From the NCBI GenBank assembly GCA_007129695.1, contig SKVA01000366.1, forward strand, positions 1-10,070: a DNA stretch of 10,070 bases. The letters run 5' to 3'. The notes beneath the pieces are model-generated. The model had not been told where the DNA came from, searched no databases, and saw only the letters and a list, made by a program, of their open reading frames with translations. The DNA comes from Spirochaetaceae bacterium. GTDB taxonomy: Bacteria > Spirochaetota > Spirochaetia > DSM-27196 > SLST01. Made by a program: the position numbers and the translations under genes. This document shows positions 5,321 through 10,070 of the stretch, piece after piece (the stretch's first letter is position 1; the number at the start of each line of letters is the position of its first letter).

Positions 5321-8300
5321 GTGCCGCAATTCGTCAGTCTCCACAATCACACCGATTATAGCCTTCTGCGGGCGAGTTCCAGGATCGGCGATCTGGTAGC
5401 CCGGGCAACCGATCTCGAGATGCCGGCGCTCGCGATCACCGACGACGGCAACCTGTTCGGCGCGCTCGAGTTCTACAACACGTGTCGCAGGGGCGGTATC
5501 GCACCGATCATCGGGTGCGACTTCTACCTGGCCGCCGAATCACGGCACGATCGTTCGCAGACCGACAGCGGGCTGCGCGCGCCGCGACTGGTCCTGCTCG
5601 CGACGAGCGATCGCGGGTACCGCAATCTGATCGCGCTATCATCGGCCGGCTACACCGAAGGGTTTTACTACCGTCCGCGGATCGACGATGAGCTGCTCGG
5701 TGCGTACCACGACGATCTGATCTGCCTGAGTGGATCGGTCTCGGGCGATGTGCCGCGACTGGTCCTGATGAACCAGATGGACGAGGCGAAGCGCCGCGTC
5801 GAGTTCTACCTGGGCCTGTTCGGACACGACAGTTTCTTCCTGGAGCTCAATGACCACGGCATTCCCGAACAGACCGCGCTGAACCGGGGGCTGATCGAGC
5901 TGCACGAGCAGACCGGCGCGCGTCTGGTGGCTGCCAATGAGTCGTACTACGTTCGCAGGGAAGACGCGAATGCGCACGATACGCTGCTGTGCATCGGTTC
6001 GAGCCGGAAGAAGAGCGACACGTCGCGATTCCGATTCAGCACCGATGAGTTCTACCTGAAGAGCGCGGCGGAAATCGCCCGGATCTTCCCTGACCAGCAG
6101 GCTGCGCTCGAAGCGACCACCGAAATAGCCGACCGATGCCGCTTCGAGATGGAGCTGCCCGGACCGATGTTCCCGAACTACGAGATCCCTCCCGAGTTCG
6201 CAACGCCCGACGACTATCTGCGCCATATCGCGCGCGATGGCCTCGCGCGCCGATATGCGAGTCCCGACGATCAACTGAACACGCGTCTCGAGTACGAGCT
6301 CGACGTGATCACGTCGATGGGTTTCACCGGGTACTTCCTCATCGTGTGGGACTTCATCCGCTACGCACGCGAGCACGGAATCCCGGTCGGTCCCGGCCGC
6401 GGATCGGGGGCCGGATCGATTGTGGCGTACGCGCTGCAGATCACCGACATCGACCCGATCAAGTACGGCCTGTTGTTCGAGCGGTTTCTGAATCCCGATC
6501 GCGTCAGCATGCCCGACTTCGACATCGACTTCTGCTACGAACGTCGCGGCGAGGTGATCGAATACGTTACGCGCAAGTACGGCGCCGACCGCGTCGGGCA
6601 GATCATCACGTTCGGCACCCTGAAGTCGCGCGCGGTCATCCGCGACGTCGCACGCGCTCTCGACCTGCCGTACAACGAGGCCGACGCGATCGCGAAGCTC
6701 GTCCCGAAGGATCTCAAGATCACGCTCCCGAAGGCGCTCGAGCAGGTACCCGAGCTGCAGGCGATGGTTGACAAGGGCGGCGTCCTGCAGGAGCTGATAG
6801 AGACAAGCATCAAGCTCGAAGGGCTGCACCGGCACGCGTCGACGCACGCGGCGGGTATCGTGATCGGCCGCGAAGAGCTGACCCGCTACGTGCCGCTCTA
6901 TCGCGACCCGCGCACCGGCCAGGTTTCGACGCAGTTCACGATGGAGCTGCTCGAAGAGTGCGGGCTCGTGAAGATGGACTTCCTCGGGCTCAAGACGCTC
7001 ACGCTGATCGAGAACACGCGCGCGCTCATCCGCAATCGAGGAATCGACCTGGACCTGGACGCGATCCCCGAAGACGACCCGGCCACGTTCACGATGCTCG
7101 GCAAGGGATTGAGCAAGTCCGTTTTCCAGTTCGAGAGCCCGGGAATGGCGAAGGTGCTCCAGCGCGCGCGCCCGACACGGATCGAGGACCTGATCGCGCT
7201 GAACGCGCTCTATCGTCCCGGTCCGATGGAAAACATCGACCAGTTCGTGGACTCGAAGAACGGACGCACGCCGATCACCTACCCGCTTCCCGAACTCGAG
7301 CGTCCGCTGCGCGAGACCTACGGGGTCATCGTATATCAGGAACAGGTCATGGAGATCGTTCAGATCGTGGCCGGGTTCACGCTTGGGCAGGCAGACATCC
7401 TGCGCCGCGCGATGGGCAAGAAGAAACAGGCAGAAATGGCCAGCATGAAGGTCAGCTACCTGGAGGGAGCCAAGGCGCGCGGAAGAAGGGACAAGGACGC
7501 GGAGGCAATCTTCACGCTGCTCGAGCCGTTCGCCGGGTACGGGTTCAACAAGTCGCACGCCGCTGCCTACTCGGTGCTCGCGTACAAGACCGCGTATCTG
7601 AAGGCGAACTTCCCGGTCGAGTTCATGGCTGCCAATCTCACGAATGAGATCAACAACCCCGACACGTTCGCCGACTACATCGCCGAGTGCGGGCGAATGG
7701 GCATCCCGATCGTGCCGCCGGACATCAACCTCAGCAAGAAGTACTTCTCCGTCGACAACGAGCGGATCGTCTACGGCCTTGTCGGGATCAAGAACGTCGG
7801 CGCGGGCGCCGTGGACGCGACGCTCGACGAGCGCGATTGCGGGGGGCCGTATCAGAGCTTCATCGACTTCCTGGAGCGAGTCGATCTGCGCAGCGTCAAC
7901 CGGAAGGTCGTCGAAACGTTCATCCAGTGCGGCGTGTTCGACTCGCTCGAAGAGAATCGCGCACGCCTGCTCGGAAACCTGGACCGAGCGCTCGAGTACG
8001 CGGCCAACCGCCGTGACGCGCGCGAAACCGGTCAGGTGTCGCTGTTCGAGGACACCGGTGAAGCGATGTTCACCTACGAACCGGTCAAGCCGTGGAACCG
8101 ACTCGAACAGCTCGGCTACGAGCGGCAGAACCTTGGCACCTACTTCTCGGGCCATCCAGTCGACGCGTACAGGACCGAGTGGGAGACGCGCACAACGCTC
8201 GACCTCGGCAAGGCGCAAAGCGCTGCCGGCGACCGTACGCATCGGGTCGTCGGGCTGATCAAGGGTATCCGACGGATCGTCACCAGGAAGGGCACGACGA

Positions 8301-8773
8301 TGGCGGTCGGCGTTGTCGAGGATTTCCGCGGTGAACTCGAGTTCGTACTCTTTCCCGACGTCTACGACGCAGTGGAGTCCGCGTCGCCCGATCTCCTCAC
8401 CGACGAGTCGGTTGTCGGACTCGAGGGCAAGGTCGACGCAACCCGCGATCGCCTGCAGTTCGTCGTGGAGTCGGTGAAGCAGCCCGATGAGCTCGAGCAG
8501 CGTGACGCCGGTCAGCTACACATACGGATGATCGATGACATTCCGTCGGAGGAGGATCTCTACGAGCTGCGCGCATTTCTTGGCGAACGGCCCGGCGGAT
8601 GCACGGTGTATCTCCACTTCAACGGACACAACGGTAGCGACGAACACGTCGTGCGGGCGTCCACGCAGCTTATGGTGTCGTCAAGGGACGACGAAATCGC
8701 ACAGATCCAGTCGCATCCCTACGTAGAGGCGGTCTGGAAAGTATTGGGGGACGGATGGACATCTTCAGACTGA
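5321..8773 (+). CDS. dnaE: DNA polymerase III alpha subunit (replicative polymerase, DnaE1 type)
   Basis: The 1150-aa protein matches the usual DnaE1 length of about 1160 aa. It is the catalytic subunit that copies the chromosome within the Pol III holoenzyme. Domains in order: PHP domain (about 1-275, starting HNHTDYS); C-family polymerase core with GPGRGSGAGS (357-366), PDFDIDF giving D401 and D403, and the third catalytic aspartate D553 in KMDFLGLKTL; helix-hairpin-helix near GIKNVG (822-827); clamp-binding motif QVSLF (905-909); and an OB-fold from about 974 to 1055. All three polymerase aspartates are present, so the enzyme should be active. The PHP site has kept H8 and H10, but many other metal ligands are changed (D42, D67, R89, S139, Y209), so it is unlikely to be a proofreading nuclease. 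Start is GTG at 5321. The 3' end overlaps the next gene by 19 bases. Confidence 0.98.
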   Translation: MPQFVSLHNHTDYSLLRASSRIGDLVARATDLEMPALAITDDGNLFGALEFYNTCRRGGIAPIIGCDFYLAAESRHDRSQTDSGLRAPRLVLLATSDRGYRNLIALSSAGYTEGFYYRPRIDDELLGAYHDDLICLSGSVSGDVPRLVLMNQMDEAKRRVEFYLGLFGHDSFFLELNDHGIPEQTALNRGLIELHEQTGARLVAANESYYVRREDANAHDTLLCIGSSRKKSDTSRFRFSTDEFYLKSAAEIARIFPDQQAALEATTEIADRCRFEMELPGPMFPNYEIPPEFATPDDYLRHIARDGLARRYASPDDQLNTRLEYELDVITSMGFTGYFLIVWDFIRYAREHGIPVGPGRGSGAGSIVAYALQITDIDPIKYGLLFERFLNPDRVSMPDFDIDFCYERRGEVIEYVTRKYGADRVGQIITFGTLKSRAVIRDVARALDLPYNEADAIAKLVPKDLKITLPKALEQVPELQAMVDKGGVLQELIETSIKLEGLHRHASTHAAGIVIGREELTRYVPLYRDPRTGQVSTQFTMELLEECGLVKMDFLGLKTLTLIENTRALIRNRGIDLDLDAIPEDDPATFTMLGKGLSKSVFQFESPGMAKVLQRARPTRIEDLIALNALYRPGPMENIDQFVDSKNGRTPITYPLPELERPLRETYGVIVYQEQVMEIVQIVAGFTLGQADILRRAMGKKKQAEMASMKVSYLEGAKARGRRDKDAEAIFTLLEPFAGYGFNKSHAAAYSVLAYKTAYLKANFPVEFMAANLTNEINNPDTFADYIAECGRMGIPIVPPDINLSKKYFSVDNERIVYGLVGIKNVGAGAVDATLDERDCGGPYQSFIDFLERVDLRSVNRKVVETFIQCGVFDSLEENRARLLGNLDRALEYAANRRDARETGQVSLFEDTGEAMFTYEPVKPWNRLEQLGYERQNLGTYFSGHPVDAYRTEWETRTTLDLGKAQSAAGDRTHRVVGLIKGIRRIVTRKGTTMAVGVVEDFRGELEFVLFPDVYDAVESASPDLLTDESVVGLEGKVDATRDRLQFVVESVKQPDELEQRDAGQLHIRMIDDIPSEEDLYELRAFLGERPGGCTVYLHFNGHNGSDEHVVRASTQLMVSSRDDEIAQIQSHPYVEAVWKVLGDGWTSSD

Positions 8774-9351
8774 TTATGCGGCTCGCGTCGAGCGTGCTCG
8801 TACTCTACTCGCTTGCCGTACTGCTTCGGGTTCTGCTCACCTGGGTGCGCGGCCCCGACCTGGGACGCGCGGCCGAGTACCTCGAGCGGATCACCGATCC
8901 GTACCTGAACTGGTTTCGCCGGTTTGAGTTTCTGACGATCGGTGGTATGGACTTTGCGGTCGTTGCGGCGCTCATCGTGTTGTCGATTCTGTCGAGTATT
9001 GCCGGACAGCTCGCGGTGAGCCCGCAGATCACCTTCGGGTGGATACTCGCGGTGATCGTCGGCCGGACCGCGTCATCGGTGTTCTTCTTTGTGACGCTCT
9101 TCCTGATCATCGCGGCGATCCGGGTCGTCGGATCGTTCATGGGAGTCGACACGTCGAACCGGTTCTGGGTGGTCCTCGACCAGCTGCTGCAGCCGATCGT
9201 CGAACCCGCCGCACGGTGGGTATCGCGCGGACGCGTCTTCACGTACCAGACGGCGCTCCTGGTGTTCTGCGGAACACTCCTGGTCGTGCTGATCGTGGGG
9301 CGGATCGCGATCGCGATCGTCGTGGCGCTGCTCGGGAGCATCCCGTTCTGA
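8755..9351 (+). CDS. YggT family integral membrane protein
   Basis: The 198-aa hydrophobic protein contains two YggT repeats. Each has a membrane helix followed by a D/QPxL-like block: ITDPYLNWFRR (46-56, after a helix at about 8-28) and LLQPIVEPAARW (144-155, after a helical stretch at about 95-128). Further membrane segments lie at roughly 66-86 and 165-195. This gives four to five helices in the inner membrane, and no cleaved signal peptide is apparent. YggT proteins have no firmly known reaction; they have been linked to osmotic-shock tolerance and to cell-division-region clusters in other bacteria. The ATG at 8755 lies inside the end of dnaE (19-base overlap). It is preceded by GGGGG at 8746-8750, a reasonable ribosome-binding site. 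Its position between dnaE and recG fits a conserved spirochete arrangement and suggests co-transcription, not a shared function. Confidence 0.88.
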   Translation: MDIFRLIMRLASSVLVLYSLAVLLRVLLTWVRGPDLGRAAEYLERITDPYLNWFRRFEFLTIGGMDFAVVAALIVLSILSSIAGQLAVSPQITFGWILAVIVGRTASSVFFFVTLFLIIAAIRVVGSFMGVDTSNRFWVVLDQLLQPIVEPAARWVSRGRVFTYQTALLVFCGTLLVVLIVGRIAIAIVVALLGSIPF

Positions 9352-9354
9352 CGG

Positions 9355-10070
9355 ATGTTTGTCAGCGAAATCGCGCAGAGCGTAACCAATTGCCCCGGCG
9401 TGGGGCCGGCGAAGGCACGCGACCTTACCCGGCTCGGAATCGCGTCGATCGCCGATCTGCTCCTGCACCTTCCGCGTGCGTACGAGGACCGGCTCCAGCC
9501 GGTGCCGTTCGCGCTCGCGCGGCCTGACCGTCCGGTCAACACGACGGCCGAGGTCGTCGCGCACAGCTACATCGGCGCCGGACCTCTCGCTGCGACGACC
9601 GCTCGCTACGGCCGGCGCGGCAATCGCACGCTCAAGGTCCACCTGCGCGACGAAACCGGTGACGCCGTGCTCGTGTGCTTCGGGCGCAACTTCCTCGACC
9701 GAGCGCTTGCGCCGGGCAAGCAAGTTCGCGTGTACGGCACATTCATGCGACGCTTCGGTGAACTGCAGGCAGCCGCGTTCGAGTTCGAGCCGGTCACCGA
9801 CGCGCAGTCGACGCGGTTCGACCGTGTGCTGCCGATCTACCCGCTCGCCGGAAACCTGGCGCAGAGCGACCTGCGCAGGGCAGCTTCGTCGGCGCTCGGA
9901 CAGTACGGACGGCACGTCCAGTCCGAGCTTCCCGATGCACTGCGCGTGCAACGGCGCCTCCTGTCGACCGCCGACGCGCTCGCCGCGGTCCACGAGCCCG
10001 AGTCGGTCGACCACGCGAGGGCCGGTCACGCAAGCTTCGTCTACATGGAGCTCTTCTTTCTGCAACTCCA
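9355..10070 (+). CDS. recG: ATP-dependent DNA helicase RecG (5' part)
   Basis: The frame stays open from the ATG at 9355 to the window end, giving the first 238 or so residues of a protein that is usually about 680-700 aa. RecG remodels stalled replication forks and branch-migrates Holliday junctions. The N-terminal wedge region is clear: a helix-hairpin-helix-like NCPGVGPAKARDLTRLGI (12-29), then DLLLHLPRAYEDR (34-46). An OB-fold follows (about 60-150, with LKVHLRDETGDAVLVCFGRNFL), then VLPIYPLAGNLAQSDLRR and the block ending MELFFLQLQ that precedes the helicase core. The ATPase motifs lie beyond the window. The start is three bases after the yggT stop and no strong ribosome-binding site is nearby, so translation is probably coupled to yggT. 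Confidence 0.93.
   Translation, partial: MFVSEIAQSVTNCPGVGPAKARDLTRLGIASIADLLLHLPRAYEDRLQPVPFALARPDRPVNTTAEVVAHSYIGAGPLAATTARYGRRGNRTLKVHLRDETGDAVLVCFGRNFLDRALAPGKQVRVYGTFMRRFGELQAAAFEFEPVTDAQSTRFDRVLPIYPLAGNLAQSDLRRAASSALGQYGRHVQSELPDALRVQRRLLSTADALAAVHEPESVDHARAGHASFVYMELFFLQL

Noticed and set aside
5639..8242. An 867-codon open frame on the - strand opposite dnaE
   Set aside because: It lies wholly antisense to a certain gene. Its protein is Arg/Val/Leu-rich with no recognisable domain. Long antisense frames are expected where GC-rich codons avoid stops.
9299..9322. Tandem GCGATC units near the end of yggT, and GCGATCGC at bases 1-8
   Set aside because: They encode an alternating Ile/Ala stretch of a membrane helix (and an Ile-Ala run in the first gene). 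Codon preference explains them, and there is no array of the octamer elsewhere.
9333..9345. CGGGA-GCA-TCCCG inverted repeat just before recG
   Set aside because: Only a 5-bp stem with a 3-base loop, inside coding sequence and with no T-run. It is too short to call a terminator or regulator.
9073..10065. A 330-codon open frame on the - strand opposite yggT and recG
   Set aside because: The predicted protein is Arg/Glu/His-rich with no motif, and the + strand frames match YggT and RecG clearly.

Overview
The window is GC-rich and tightly packed. Every gene is on the + strand and no non-coding gap exceeds about 50 bases. It suggests a GC-rich free-living or environmental spirochete (Spirochaeta-like). 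The main reason is the block dnaE - yggT-like membrane gene - recG, which from memory resembles the Borrelia order dnaE / membrane protein / recG. This assignment is an inference and was not tested by any search.

Layout: (1) bases 1-690 hold the 3' part of a CapD/FlaA1-type nucleotide-sugar 4,6-dehydratase. (2) 690-1868 is a DegT/DnrJ/EryC1/StrS PLP aminotransferase, overlapping gene 1 by one base. Together they look like two consecutive steps making an amino-deoxy nucleotide sugar for surface glycans. (3) 1871-3961, 3958-4440 and 4430-5272 encode the three subunits of a xanthine-dehydrogenase/CO-dehydrogenase-type hydroxylase, in the order molybdopterin subunit, double [2Fe-2S] subunit, FAD subunit. 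They are linked by an ATGA overlap and an 11-base overlap. (4) A 48-base gap carries a near-consensus sigma70 promoter. (5) 5321-8773 is dnaE, the replicative DNA polymerase III alpha subunit. (6) 8755-9351 is a YggT-family membrane protein overlapping dnaE by 19 bases. (7) 9355 to the window end is the 5' part of recG.

The spacing suggests two transcription units. An upstream one covers sugar dehydratase, aminotransferase and hydroxylase. A downstream one covers dnaE-yggT-recG and starts from the promoter at 5273-5301.

The least ordinary part is the hydroxylase. Its fold, all eight Fe-S cysteines, the FAD motifs and the catalytic-base glutamate are recognisable. Several residues that normally hold the molybdenum cofactor or substrate are replaced: the Gly-rich GGGFGGK loop, the GQG motif, the AFRGFG arginine, and the Gln before CGFC in the Fe-S subunit. 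It may be a divergent branch with altered cofactor or substrate. The PHP domain of DnaE has also lost many metal ligands. I found no RNA genes, insertion sequences, CRISPR arrays or clear terminators. The rest is ordinary core-genome content.
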